A stretch of DNA of 10,465 bases from Acidobacteriaceae bacterium (GCA_030040115.1 JASHUH010000329.1:1-10465), one strand, 5' to 3'; counted from the stretch's first letter, positions 1-8,438 are shown. Numbers and translations: made by a program. Notes: generated by a model from the letters alone, not told the origin.

Positions 1-428
1 ATCACTTCCCAGCAGAGATAAAAGATCAACAGGTTGGCGCTATACACCAGGCCGATGAAGCCGCCGATAAACACCAGCATGGTGGCGTAGAAGCGCGTGG
101 CCGCCCGCTCGTGCGCCATATAGCCGATCGAGTACAGCAGCACCAGCCCGCCAATGGCCGCGCCCATGAACGCGAACAGCACGCTCAGCGCGTCCACGTG
201 CAGCACCAGGGCCAGCGGCCCGTCCCACGCCCACAGCTTCAGATCAATCGCCTGTCCTCCGTGGACCAGAGGCGCCAAACCAGCCACAGCTCCAACTGCC
301 GGCAGACAGGTCAGAAAAGCCAGTATTCCCTTTACCCGGGCAGAGCAAAGTCGCGCTACCAGAAATTGCAGCGCCGCGCCCAGCAACAGCGCGCATGGAG
401 CCATCAAGACCAGCGTCGACGCCCTCAT
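1..428 (-). CDS. NuoL/MrpA/DabB-type proton-translocating membrane subunit, N-terminal part (runs off window)
   Basis: The first 142 residues are visible. The protein is very hydrophobic, with likely membrane helices at about residues 6-26, 34-54, 78-99 and 113-138. The stretch V78-D79-A80-L81-S82, then Y99-S100...Y103-M104, R112-F113-Y114 and finally C139-W140-E141 follows the N-terminal pattern of the antiporter-like subunits of complex I and its relatives. E141 falls at the conserved transmembrane glutamate (E. coli NuoL Glu144). The family couples proton or ion movement across the membrane to a partner complex. The ATG at 426-428 is the only ATG after the in-frame stop at 501-503. An AAAGGA motif sits unusually close to it, so the next in-frame ATG (residue 9) cannot be excluded. 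The gene opens its own transcription unit, divergent from GH63, which is unlike nuoL inside a nuo operon. That favours an Mrp, Hyf-like or DabB role, but the downstream partner is outside the window. Confidence 0.8.
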   Translation of the reverse strand, partial: MRASTLVLMAPCALLLGAALQFLVARLCSARVKGILAFLTCLPAVGAVAGLAPLVHGGQAIDLKLWAWDGPLALVLHVDALSVLFAFMGAAIGGLVLLYSIGYMAHERAATRFYATMLVFIGGFIGLVYSANLLIFYLCWEV

Positions 429-499
429 GTCCTTTATGGTGAGCGCGTCGCCAAGACCGACGATGTGACGCGATGCACACTTCCAAAGCTGGCCCGGGC

Positions 500-505
500 A
501 TTATA
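500..505 (-). promoter_or_regulatory. Candidate -10 box for the NuoL-like gene
   Basis: The minus strand reads a perfect TATAAT here, in an AT-rich island (501-517) inside otherwise GC-rich DNA, and would give a leader of about 65 nt. I see no good -35 box at 16-18 bp, so this is a -10 match only. Confidence 0.25.
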
Positions 506-594
506 TGGGTCTATATACCACAATGCGGAATCAAGCATTTCGCCTAGCCAGAACCATCCGCCCACCTCGCGATCGTCATCGCCAATTCAACGCG

Positions 595-623
595 CTGAAA
601 TCACCCCGTGCATGGTTTATCGT
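595..623 (+). promoter_or_regulatory. Weak candidate promoter for the GH63-GH38-cupin unit
   Basis: CTGAAA (595-600, 4/6 match to TTGACA) is followed after 17 bp by TATCGT (618-623, 4/6 match to TATAAT). A start near 630 would leave a leader of about 64 nt before the GH63 ATG. The match is modest, and this is only the best pairing I found in the divergent region. Confidence 0.22.
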
Positions 624-693
624 GGACAGCATTGCTGCGTTGGCGCGGCAGCCAGCCGATTCCCTCCGCTCAAGGGGATGAAGGAAAATCAAG

Positions 694-2736
694 ATGCGTA
701 TCACCTCGCTGCCTCAGTTCACCGCCGTGATCGCCGTTTCGCTTTGCGTTGCCGGCTTAGCCTGCGGCGCCCAGTCGCAAGCGGGCAACGCCGCGCTCTC
801 CTTCCCGGCGAAAGCCTCGCGCCGGGCCGAGGCGCAACCTGCCCCTCCGCTGCGCTCGGCCGACTACCGCGCCCTGCAGCAGCGTCTCGCCCAGGGCTGG
901 AACACCTGGGACACCCACAGCGTCACCACCCAGGTCTTGCTGCCCGAGGGGCTGGCCATTCACATCGGCCTCCAGCACAACACAACCCTGACCGGCGACA
1001 CATTTCTTCGCGACGCCCTCATCGGCCGCCTGCAAGCTGGCGCCGAGCAGGTGCAGCCCGGCCCGCACGCGTGGGACGGCGGCTACACCGACCTGCGCAT
1101 TTCCTGGGAAGGCCACCGCTGGCGCATCCAGAGCGCGCACGACGACAATGACTTGGTTCTGCTGGCCACCCCGCTGCCCTCCACGCCCATCTCCGCTGTG
1201 CCGCCTACGCTCATCGTTTCTGTTGATTTTCTCTGGAACCGCCCCGGCACAACCGTTCGCCGCGCAGATTTCATCGAGACCCACGGCGCTTCGGGAGCCG
1301 TGCCCATCTATTGCACCTGCGCTTCGCCCGCCACTCAAACGCAGAGCCCGGCGCAAAACCGGAACTACGCCGACGCTCCCGTCTCCGCCCCGTACTTCTC
1401 CGTGGATTTCACCGCAGGCGCGGGCATCGCCACCGGCCGCCGCCGCACGCTCGCCGAGATTCAAGCCATCATCGACCGCCAGCGCCATTCTTACGAAAAC
1501 TCCATCGCTTCCGCCGGCCGTTCCGCGTCCATCCGCGACGCCATTGAAACTATCCTTGGTTGGGACACCATCTACGATCCCGATCAGGACCGCGTCATCT
1601 CTCCCGTCAGCCGCCTCTGGAGCGTGAACTGGGGCGGTTGGGTGCTTTTCGACTGGGACACCTTCTTCGCCGCCACGCTGGCCTCCATCGGCGACCGCGA
1701 CCTCGCCTACGCCAACGCTCTGGAAATCTTGCGCGAAGAAACGCCGGAGGGCTTTGTTCCCAACTACGCCCGCCCCGGCGGCTGGAAAAGTTTCGACCGC
1801 TCCGAGCCGCCCGTGGGCGCCATCACCGTGCTCGGCCTTTACCGGCAGTTTCACGACCGCTGGTTTCTCGAGGATGCGTTCGCGCCGCTGTTGCGCTGGA
1901 ACCGCTGGTGGAACGAGCATCGCCAGACCCAGGGCTACCTGGCATGGGGCAGCGACGGCGACACCCATCCCGCCAATCTCGACGACCACTCCCGCGGAAC
2001 CCGGCAGGGCGCCATCCTGGAGTCGGGCCTCGACAACAGCCCCATGTACGACGATACGGTCTACAACCCGCAATCGCATCTGCTGGAATTTGCCGACGTG
2101 GGCCTCATGAGCCTTTACATCGCCGACTGTGACGCCCTCGCCGAAATTGCCGATGTGCTTGCCAAGCCCGATGCGGCCAAGGAACTCCGCGCCCGTTCCG
2201 CCCGCTACCGCGCCAGCCTAGCCACTCTGTGGAGCGAGCCGGACGCCGCCTTTCTCAACAAGGATCTGCACACCGGCCAATTCAGCCGCCGGCTTTCGCC
2301 CACCAATTTTTATCCGCTGCTGGCGCGCGCGGCCACGCCCGCCCAGGCGCAGGCCATGATTCAAAAGCACCTGCTCAATCCCCGCGAGTTCTGGGGCCAG
2401 TGGGTCATTCCCTCCATCGCCCGCGACGACCCGGCCTTTGCCGATCAAAACTACTGGCGCGGCCGCATCTGGGGCCCGATGAACTATCTCGTCTATCTGG
2501 GTCTGCGCAACTACGACGACCCGGATGTGCGCCGCCAGTTCGCGGAAAAATCCTACGCGCTGTTCCTCAAGGAGTGGACGCAGAACGATCACGTGCACGA
2601 AAACTACAACGCCATCACCGGCAGTGGCGACGATGTGCGCTCCAGCGACCGCTTCTACCACTGGGGCGCTCTGCTCGGTTACGTGGAGTATCTCGAACAA
2701 ACCGCGCCCGGGCCCACATCGCCGTCCGGGCCGTGA
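694..2736 (+). CDS. Exported GH63-type glycoside hydrolase (YgjK / mannosyl-oligosaccharide glucosidase-like)
   Basis: This 680-residue protein starts with a Sec-type signal peptide (charged MR start, hydrophobic core about 9-24, likely cleavage after CGA near residue 26). Residues about 55-250 look like the N-terminal beta-sandwich domain. From about 265 to the end is an (alpha/alpha)6-barrel catalytic domain with FDWDTFF (319-325), ESGLDNSP (443-450) and HENYN (635-639). By analogy with E. coli YgjK, D447 and E636 are the probable acid/base pair of an inverting glycosidase; this is family knowledge applied by eye. GH63 enzymes remove alpha-glucosyl or related residues from oligosaccharides or glycerate/glycerol glycosides, and the substrate cannot be read from sequence. 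The start is supported by GAAGGA about 8 nt upstream. The stop is 85 bp before the GH38 gene, so the two are probably co-transcribed. The trehalase family GH37 is a more distant alternative. Confidence 0.85.
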   Translation: MRITSLPQFTAVIAVSLCVAGLACGAQSQAGNAALSFPAKASRRAEAQPAPPLRSADYRALQQRLAQGWNTWDTHSVTTQVLLPEGLAIHIGLQHNTTLTGDTFLRDALIGRLQAGAEQVQPGPHAWDGGYTDLRISWEGHRWRIQSAHDDNDLVLLATPLPSTPISAVPPTLIVSVDFLWNRPGTTVRRADFIETHGASGAVPIYCTCASPATQTQSPAQNRNYADAPVSAPYFSVDFTAGAGIATGRRRTLAEIQAIIDRQRHSYENSIASAGRSASIRDAIETILGWDTIYDPDQDRVISPVSRLWSVNWGGWVLFDWDTFFAATLASIGDRDLAYANALEILREETPEGFVPNYARPGGWKSFDRSEPPVGAITVLGLYRQFHDRWFLEDAFAPLLRWNRWWNEHRQTQGYLAWGSDGDTHPANLDDHSRGTRQGAILESGLDNSPMYDDTVYNPQSHLLEFADVGLMSLYIADCDALAEIADVLAKPDAAKELRARSARYRASLATLWSEPDAAFLNKDLHTGQFSRRLSPTNFYPLLARAATPAQAQAMIQKHLLNPREFWGQWVIPSIARDDPAFADQNYWRGRIWGPMNYLVYLGLRNYDDPDVRRQFAEKSYALFLKEWTQNDHVHENYNAITGSGDDVRSSDRFYHWGALLGYVEYLEQTAPGPTSPSGP

Positions 2737-2805
2737 GCCCTGGCGGCGCCCGCAAAGCCCGCCCCATTTTCTTCGCTCGCCCGGGTGCATGGCCTACAAT
2801 GCTGC

Positions 2806-2811
2806 GGAGGG
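2806..2811 (+). promoter_or_regulatory. Ribosome binding site fixing the GH38 start
   Basis: GGAGGG lies 10 nt before ATG 2822. The reading frame is open much further upstream (ATGs at 2525 and 2789), but only the ATG at 2822 has a Shine-Dalgarno motif and puts a signal peptide exactly at the N-terminus. Confidence 0.65.
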
Positions 2812-2821
2812 TTCCACCACC

Positions 2822-5800
2822 ATGATTGCCTCCTTCAAACAGCATTGCGGCCTTTCCGTCATCCTGTTTCTCGTGCTGGGTTTCGGAATCTCTATTCCAT
2901 GCGCGGCTCAGCGCCGCAACCAGTTTGCCGCCGCGGAGGCAGCTCTGCCGCCCGGCGCGCGCGCCGTCGTCGAGCGGCTCATGAGTCTGCGCGAACTGCC
3001 CGATGGCGTGTGGAAGATGCATGCCGGCGATGTGCCGCATGCTGAAGACATCAACCTCGACGAGAGCGATTGGCGGCCCGTCGCCATGGGCGCCAAAGCT
3101 CCCAATGAGGCGGTTTGGTTTCGCCAGACCTACGAGGTGCCCCCGACCCTGAACGGCTACGACCTCACCGACTCCCGCATCTGGTTCCAGTTCCACGCTG
3201 GCGCCAATGGCCCCATGCCCCAGATACTCTACTTCAACGGCCGCCGCGTGGCCATGGGCGAAGACCTCGAGCCCATCGTCCTCTTCGATAAAGCCCAGCC
3301 CGGCGACAAAGCCGTCGTCGCCATCAAGCTGCTCCACACCGTCGATGTGAAAACCTTCCGCGGCGCCACCCTAACCATCGATTTCCCTGAATCGCGACCC
3401 AACCCCGTCGATCTCGGCGAAGAGATTCTCGGCGCTGCGGAGCTGGTTCCCAGCCTCGCCCCCGGCGACGCTGCCCAAATGGCTACCCTTGAAAACGCCA
3501 TTCACACCGTCGATACGGCAGCGCTCGACGCCCACGATCAAAGCAAGTTCGACGCCAGTCTCAAATCCGCGCAGGTCCAGCTCGAAGCCCTCCGGCCCCT
3601 ACTCCAGCAGGCTGTGTTTCATCTCGATGGCAACTCCCACATCGACGCCGCCTGGCTCTGGCCCTGGACCGAAACCGTGGGTGTGGTGAGAAACACATTT
3701 TCCACGGCGCTGCAACTGATGTATGAGTACCCCGGCTATATCTATACGCAATCCGCTGCCGCCTACAACGAATGGATGGCCGACAGGTACCCCGACCTCA
3801 ACGACCAGATCAAGCAGCGCATCAAGGAGGGCCGCTGGGAAATCGTCGGCGGCATGTGGGTCGAGCCCGATCTCAACCTGCCCAGCGGCGAATCCCTGGT
3901 CCGTCAGTTGCTCGTGGGCAAGCGCTGGTATCAGCGGAACTACGGCGTCGACGTGCGCATCGGCTGGAACCCCGATTCCTTCGGCTACAACTGGCAATTG
4001 CCCCAAATCTACAAAAAGAGCGGCGTCGATTACTTCGTTACCCAGAAAATGAGCTGGAACGACACCAACCAGTTCCCCTTCAAGCTCTTCTGGTGGCAGT
4101 CCCCCGACGGCTCCAAGGTGCTCACCTATTTTCCCAATGGTTACGGCAACAACGACCTCAACCCCGTCCGCCTCTCTGGAGACCTGAAGAACGGCCGCCA
4201 GTTCTCTCCCGGCTTGCCCGAGCTCCTCGATCTCTACGGCATCGGCGACCACGGCGGCGGCCCCACGCGCGCCATGCTCGACGAGGGCGTCGGCTGGATG
4301 GATCCCGGCCCCACCGCTATCGCCTCCAACGGCGGCCCTCCGGTCACGGCCAACTACCAATTCGGCACCGCGCAGTCGTTCTTCTCCACCGTCGAAAAGG
4401 AAATTGCTTCTGAGAGCCCGACCTGGAATTACCAGTCCATCGCCAAAGGCTACGAGCCTCCCGCTGCCGTTCCCGGCAAAATCGCCATCCCCACCTGGGA
4501 CACCGAGCTTTATTTCGAATATCATCGCGGCGTCTACACCACCCAGGCCGAGCAGAAGCACAATATCCGCACTTCCGAAGAAGAAGTCCTCAACGCCGAA
4601 AAATGGTCGTCTCTGGCTTGGCTCGACGGCCAAAAATACCCCGACGCCGAGCTCACCGTCGACTGGGAAAAAGTCCTCTTCAATGAGTTCCACGATCTCG
4701 CCGCCGGCTCCGGCATCGCCGTCATCTACCGCGACGCGCAGAAGGATTTCGACTGGGTCCGCATGTCCACCAGCGGGATTTCCTCATCCGCCTTGCGAAC
4801 GGTCGCCGAACACATCGACACCCATGGCGCGGGCATTCCGGTCCTCATTTATAACCCGCTGGGCTGGGAGCGATCGGGCGACGTCAGCGTCGAAGTCCAG
4901 CTTCCCAACGCCGGGTCGCACCAGCTTTTCGTGGTCGATCCTTCCCAGCAGAATCAGCCCGGCGCTCCTCTCCGCTCATCCCTCGATGATAAAGACGGCG
5001 TAGCTCATCTCACGTTCCATGTCTCTGCGGTCCCGCCGCTTGGCTACAAAGTAGTGCGGATCGAAACCGGCAATCCAAGCGTCGGCAAGGGAACATCGGC
5101 TGCACAATCCGGGAACGCTATCGAGCTCAACGACGGAACCCTGCGCGTCGCCGTCGATAAATCCACCGGCTGCATCACCCGCCTAGAGGTGGGTGGTTTT
5201 GAAACCCTGGCGAACGGCGCCTGCGGCAACCAGTTCCAGTTCTTCCACGACCTGCCGAAGGAATACGACGCCTGGAACATCGATCCCGGCACGTACGACG
5301 TGCCGCCCATGACCATCGATCACGCCGAGTCCGTCGAGCTGATCGAAGCCAACACGCCCCGTCCGGCCATCCGCGTCACCAGCCACTTTCAAGACTCCAA
5401 ATTCGTCCAGACCATCTCCCTTCAGGGTGACATCGTCGACATCGAGAACGACATCGACTGGCACGAGTCCCACGTTCTCCTCAAAGCCGCCTTCCCGCTC
5501 GCCGTTTCCAGCAACTTCGCCACCTACGAAATTCCTTACGGAACCATCCAGCGCGCCACCACCCGCAACAACAGTTGGGAGAAGGCCCAGTTTGAAGTTC
5601 CCGCCCTGCGCTGGGCCGATCTCTCCGGCCCCGGCCCGGACGGCAAGGTTTACGGCCTCAGCCTGCTCAACAAAGACAAGTACGGCTACGATGCCGTCGG
5701 CAACCTGCTGCGCCTCACCCTGCTGCGCTCGCCCAAGTGGCCCGACCCCAACGCCGACATGGGCCATCAGCACTTCCACTACGCGCTCTATCCGCACGCC

Positions 5801-6187
5801 GGTGCGTGGCGGGATGCGCTCACCGTCCGCCACGGATACGAGTACGATTACCCCCTCCAGGCCGTCGTCACCACGGCCCACCCTGGCGCCTTGCCCGCCG
5901 AGCATTCCTTCGCATCTGTATCCCCGGATAACGTCGTCCTCACCGCCGTCAAAAAGGCTGAAGACGCCAAGGGTCTCATCTTCCGCGTTTACGAGTGGGC
6001 TGGCGAAGACGCGACCGCCGAGTTCCACGTCCCCGCCGGCGCGTCCGGCGCCACCCTTACCAACTTAATGGAAAAACCCGAAGGAAGCCCGCTCGCCATC
6101 ACCGGCGACCTTGTCAAAGTCCCCATCCACCCTTACGAGATCCTCACCATCCGCGTCGATTACCCTCAAGGAGGTCCGCAACTCTAG
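2822..6187 (+). CDS. Exported GH38-type alpha-mannosidase
   Basis: This 1121-residue protein begins with a signal peptide (hydrophobic core about 10-25, likely cleavage after PCAA). Residues about 35-200 form a jelly-roll-like accessory domain typical of large bacterial GH38 proteins. The catalytic domain follows. H273-I-D275 (in SHIDAAWLWPW) are zinc ligands. D385 in WNPDSFG is the expected nucleophile and third ligand. H568-R-G lies in a conserved substrate-pocket block, and H624-D625 (EFHD) supplies the last zinc ligand. The rest is the usual C-terminal beta-sandwich region, ending in a PYEILTIRV block. All metal and nucleophile positions known from Golgi mannosidase II are present, so the enzyme should be an active, zinc-dependent retaining alpha-mannosidase acting outside the cytoplasm. 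Linkage specificity cannot be told. It follows GH63 by 85 bp on the same strand, suggesting joint trimming of mannose-containing glycans. Confidence 0.92.
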   Translation: MIASFKQHCGLSVILFLVLGFGISIPCAAQRRNQFAAAEAALPPGARAVVERLMSLRELPDGVWKMHAGDVPHAEDINLDESDWRPVAMGAKAPNEAVWFRQTYEVPPTLNGYDLTDSRIWFQFHAGANGPMPQILYFNGRRVAMGEDLEPIVLFDKAQPGDKAVVAIKLLHTVDVKTFRGATLTIDFPESRPNPVDLGEEILGAAELVPSLAPGDAAQMATLENAIHTVDTAALDAHDQSKFDASLKSAQVQLEALRPLLQQAVFHLDGNSHIDAAWLWPWTETVGVVRNTFSTALQLMYEYPGYIYTQSAAAYNEWMADRYPDLNDQIKQRIKEGRWEIVGGMWVEPDLNLPSGESLVRQLLVGKRWYQRNYGVDVRIGWNPDSFGYNWQLPQIYKKSGVDYFVTQKMSWNDTNQFPFKLFWWQSPDGSKVLTYFPNGYGNNDLNPVRLSGDLKNGRQFSPGLPELLDLYGIGDHGGGPTRAMLDEGVGWMDPGPTAIASNGGPPVTANYQFGTAQSFFSTVEKEIASESPTWNYQSIAKGYEPPAAVPGKIAIPTWDTELYFEYHRGVYTTQAEQKHNIRTSEEEVLNAEKWSSLAWLDGQKYPDAELTVDWEKVLFNEFHDLAAGSGIAVIYRDAQKDFDWVRMSTSGISSSALRTVAEHIDTHGAGIPVLIYNPLGWERSGDVSVEVQLPNAGSHQLFVVDPSQQNQPGAPLRSSLDDKDGVAHLTFHVSAVPPLGYKVVRIETGNPSVGKGTSAAQSGNAIELNDGTLRVAVDKSTGCITRLEVGGFETLANGACGNQFQFFHDLPKEYDAWNIDPGTYDVPPMTIDHAESVELIEANTPRPAIRVTSHFQDSKFVQTISLQGDIVDIENDIDWHESHVLLKAAFPLAVSSNFATYEIPYGTIQRATTRNNSWEKAQFEVPALRWADLSGPGPDGKVYGLSLLNKDKYGYDAVGNLLRLTLLRSPKWPDPNADMGHQHFHYALYPHAGAWRDALTVRHGYEYDYPLQAVVTTAHPGALPAEHSFASVSPDNVVLTAVKKAEDAKGLIFRVYEWAGEDATAEFHVPAGASGATLTNLMEKPEGSPLAITGDLVKVPIHPYEILTIRVDYPQGGPQL

Positions 6188-6268
6188 ATCTCTGATTGTT
6201 GGCTTGTTCATCCTTTCTGGGCGCTGCACCACCTCAACTGCCTGGGAAAGTTTGGAAGTTAATCGAAA

Positions 6269-6736
6269 ATGAAGCTTCTTCTCTGGATCGCCGCCTCCCT
6301 GCTTGGCGCGCCTGCGGTGAATCTTGCCCAGGAACACGCCATCGTCGTCCCCGCGCAGCAAATTCACGCGCGTCTCGCGGCGGTGGTTCCGCAGGCGGCG
6401 AAAGGCGTCGACGCGGGTGCCATACTGGCCAATTACGGCCATCTCTCGCTGCGCCTCTACGTGCGCACGCACACCGGCGGCGCAGAGATGCACGCCCACT
6501 TCGACGACCTGATGATTGTCGAGATCGGCTCCGCAACCTTGGTCACCGGCGGCACGCTTGCGGATCGCAAAAATGGAGCGAATGGCGAAAGCCACGGTTC
6601 GATCGTCGAGGGCGGCGTGGCCAGAAAAATCTCCGCGGGCGATGTGGTCATCGTTCCCGCCGGCGTGCCCCACCAGCTCATCCTTCCGCCCGGGACGACG
6701 TTCGAGGACCTCTCGGCCAAAATCCGCGAGCCGTGA
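6269..6736 (+). CDS. Small exported cupin-domain protein
   Basis: The product is 155 residues with a short signal peptide (MKLLLWIAASLLGAPAVNLA, cleavage near residue 20). A single cupin barrel follows. Motif 1 is at H75-A-H77-F-D79-D80 and motif 2 is GDVVIVPAGVPHQL with H135. In many metal cupins the position held here by Asp79/Asp80 is Glu, so the metal set would be His, His, Asp, His if metal is bound at all. The function is unknown; family members range from isomerases and dioxygenases to plain sugar-binding proteins. It lies 82 bp after the GH38 stop on the same strand with no terminator visible between them, so it may be the third gene of the glycan operon. The start has only a weak GGAAG about 11 nt upstream, but the signal peptide begins exactly at this ATG. 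Confidence 0.8.
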   Translation: MKLLLWIAASLLGAPAVNLAQEHAIVVPAQQIHARLAAVVPQAAKGVDAGAILANYGHLSLRLYVRTHTGGAEMHAHFDDLMIVEIGSATLVTGGTLADRKNGANGESHGSIVEGGVARKISAGDVVIVPAGVPHQLILPPGTTFEDLSAKIREP

Positions 6737-6738
6737 AG

Positions 6739-6759
6739 AAAAAACGCGCAAGGCTCGCG
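6739..6759 (-). terminator. Candidate intrinsic terminator of gnd
   Basis: Read on the minus strand, CGCG (6759-6756), a 7-nt loop and CGCG (6748-6745) run directly into six T (6744-6739), about 80 nt after the gnd stop. The stem is only 4 bp but all G/C and abuts the T tract, so it is plausible rather than strong. It lies just past the cupin stop codon. Confidence 0.4.
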
Positions 6760-6778
6760 CCAGCCATCCAAGTCATTG

Positions 6779-6806
6779 GGCCGGAGAGTAGAGTTCTCAA
6801 TCGGCC
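6779..6806. other. Imperfect stem-loop in the convergent cupin/gnd gap
   Basis: GGCCG (6779-6783) pairs with CGGCC (6802-6806), and GAGA (6784-6787) pairs with TCTC (6795-6798). There is a 7-nt loop and a 3-nt bulge. No T tract follows on either strand, so it is not a standard Rho-independent terminator. It could slow RNA polymerase or protect 3' ends between the two converging transcripts. Confidence 0.3.
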
Positions 6807-6838
6807 GAATCGATTGCTGACCACTGACCATCTGTCTC

Positions 6839-8299
6839 TCAAGCGTTATACGATCCCGATGAAACCCTTCCGCCATGTCCCGTCCAATTCGTATGGAAGA
6901 ATTTCCCGCGTGGCTGGTCGACGCGCTCGTAGGTGTGCGCTCCAAAATAGTCGCGCTGCGCCTGCAGCAGATTGGCCGGCAGCCGCGCCGCGCGATAGCC
7001 ATCGAAGAAAGCCAGTGCGGTGGAAAACGCGGGTGTCGGCACGCCCATCTGCGCCGCGTGCGCCACGGCTTTGCGCCATGAATCCTGATACTGGTTCACT
7101 GCGCTCGAGAAAAAGCTGTCGAGCAGCAAGTTGGTGATTTCGCGGTTCTTGTCGAAGGCTTCTTTAATCTTGTCCAGGAAGCGGCTGCGAATGATGCACC
7201 CGCCGCGCCACATCAGCGCGATGCCACCCATGTTCAAGTTCCAGTGGTTCTCTTCACCGGCCGCGCGCAACAGCATGTAGCCCTGCGCGTAGGAAACGAT
7301 CTTCGAACAGTAAAGCGCCCGGCGCACGTCCTCGATAAACGCGGCATGATCACCCGCCGCGGGCTTGGCCGACGGTCCGGAGAGAATCTTCGCCGCCGCC
7401 ACGCGCTCTTCCTTGAGCGCCGAAAGGCAGCGCGCAAAAACCGATTCGCCGATCAGCGTCACTGGCTGGCCGGTATCGAGGGCGCTGATCACCGTCCATT
7501 TGCCCGTGCCCTTCTGGCCGGCGGCGTCGAGGATTTTATCCACCAGCGGGCCGCCGTCCTTATCCTTCTTGGCGAAGATGTCGCTGGAGATTTCGATCAG
7601 GTAGCTGTCCAGCTCACCTTGGTTCCAATTGGCGAACACCTCGTGCAGTTCATCGGCCGTCAACCCCAGCCCGCGCTGCAGCAGATCGTACGCTTCGCAA
7701 ATCAGCTGCATGTCGCCGTATTCGATGCCATTGTGAACCATTTTCACAAAGTGGCCGGCGCCCTCTTCGCCCACCCAGTCGCAGCACGGCGTGCCGTCGT
7801 CCACTTTGGCCGCAATGGCCTGAAAAATCGGCTTCACGTGCGGCCACGCCGCCGGATTGCCGCCGGGCATGATCGACGGGCCGTGGCGCGCGCCCTCTTC
7901 GCCGCCCGAAACCCCTGTGCCGATAAACAAAATGCCCTTTTCCGCCAGCGCCTTGGTCCGCCGGGTCGAGTCGGAAAAAAGCGAATTCCCGCCATCGATG
8001 AGGATGTCGCCGGCTTCGAGATGCGGCGCCACCTGGCCGATCATCTGGTCCACGGTCTCGCCCGCTTTCACCATCAGCATCACACGCCGGGGCTTTTTCA
8101 GCCGCCTCGTCAATTCCTCGATCGAGTGCGCCCTCACCACCTGGGTCCCTTTGGCTTCGTTGGCCAGAAAATCGTCAACTTTCGAAACCGTACGATTGAA
8201 AACGGCGACTTTGAATCCGTGGTCGTTCATGTTCAGGACAAGATTCTGTCCCATGACGGCAAGGCCGATGAGGCCGATATCGCATATTGGCTCGGGCAT
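6839..8299 (-). CDS. gnd: 6-phosphogluconate dehydrogenase, decarboxylating
   Basis: This cytoplasmic enzyme of the oxidative pentose phosphate pathway converts 6-phosphogluconate and NADP+ to ribulose 5-phosphate, CO2 and NADPH. The 486 residues are full length for the long (about 470-residue) form. The N-terminal Rossmann motif GLIGLAVMGQNL (9-20) and N35-R36-T37 at the end of the second strand fit NADP(H) use. GVSGGEEGARHGPSIMPGG is the substrate-loop signature. HFVKMVHNGIEYGDMQ carries the catalytic K186 and E193. The C-terminal tail, including the FHTNWTG segment, is intact. GGAG lies 5 nt before the ATG and sets the start. The gene stands alone, with no zwf or pgl in the window, convergent with the cupin gene and divergent from the RNA-like region at 8476-8700. 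It also makes the ribulose 5-phosphate used by the RibB domain encoded further right. Confidence 0.97.
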   Translation of the reverse strand: MPEPICDIGLIGLAVMGQNLVLNMNDHGFKVAVFNRTVSKVDDFLANEAKGTQVVRAHSIEELTRRLKKPRRVMLMVKAGETVDQMIGQVAPHLEAGDILIDGGNSLFSDSTRRTKALAEKGILFIGTGVSGGEEGARHGPSIMPGGNPAAWPHVKPIFQAIAAKVDDGTPCCDWVGEEGAGHFVKMVHNGIEYGDMQLICEAYDLLQRGLGLTADELHEVFANWNQGELDSYLIEISSDIFAKKDKDGGPLVDKILDAAGQKGTGKWTVISALDTGQPVTLIGESVFARCLSALKEERVAAAKILSGPSAKPAAGDHAAFIEDVRRALYCSKIVSYAQGYMLLRAAGEENHWNLNMGGIALMWRGGCIIRSRFLDKIKEAFDKNREITNLLLDSFFSSAVNQYQDSWRKAVAHAAQMGVPTPAFSTALAFFDGYRAARLPANLLQAQRDYFGAHTYERVDQPRGKFFHTNWTGHGGRVSSGSYNA

Positions 8300-8317
8300 A
8301 TCTTCTCCGAAAAACCG

Positions 8318-8326
8318 ATTCTAGCA
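8318..8326 (-). promoter_or_regulatory. Candidate extended -10 promoter of gnd
   Basis: The minus strand reads TGCTAGAAT: an extended TGn element plus TAGAAT (5/6 match to TATAAT). The -35 region is poor, as expected for an extended -10 promoter. Transcription would start near 8311, giving a very short leader that just includes the GGAG ribosome binding site. Confidence 0.35.
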
Positions 8327-8438
8327 TCGGCGCAACAGCCCGTCGCTCGTCGCCGGGCGGCCGCACCGCTACCTGATCGCGCAGATCGTCGCCGCCGGGC
8401 GCTTGCCTCCCTGCGCAGCGGCGCGTTTGACGGTGGTT

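Noticed and set aside
715..775. Lipoprotein signal in the GH63 N-terminus (Cys in AGLACGA)
   Set aside because: The residues before Cys read G-L-A, lacking Leu/Val/Ile at -3, so an ordinary signal peptidase I site after CGA fits better.
111..1151. 346-codon plus-strand frame crossing the divergent region
   Set aside because: It is antisense to the NuoL-like gene and then out of frame in GH63. It is rich in Arg/Gln/His/Ser with no recognisable domain.
757..2079. Long minus-strand open frame (440 codons) opposite GH63, and similar long ones at 3599-4693 and 5183-6028 opposite GH38
   Set aside because: These are antisense shadows of GC-rich codon usage. Their translations are Gly/Val/Ala/Asp-rich with no motifs, while the plus-strand frames carry full catalytic signatures.
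2772..2800. TTCGCT-17-TACAAT as a separate promoter for GH38
   Set aside because: The -35 is poor, and the start site would fall on the ribosome binding site itself, leaving no usable leader.
2525..2821. Upstream extension of the GH38 frame, with possible ATGs at 2525 and 2789
   Set aside because: It overlaps the GH63 C-terminus out of frame and would bury the signal peptide. Only ATG 2822 has a ribosome binding site and a signal peptide at the N-terminus.
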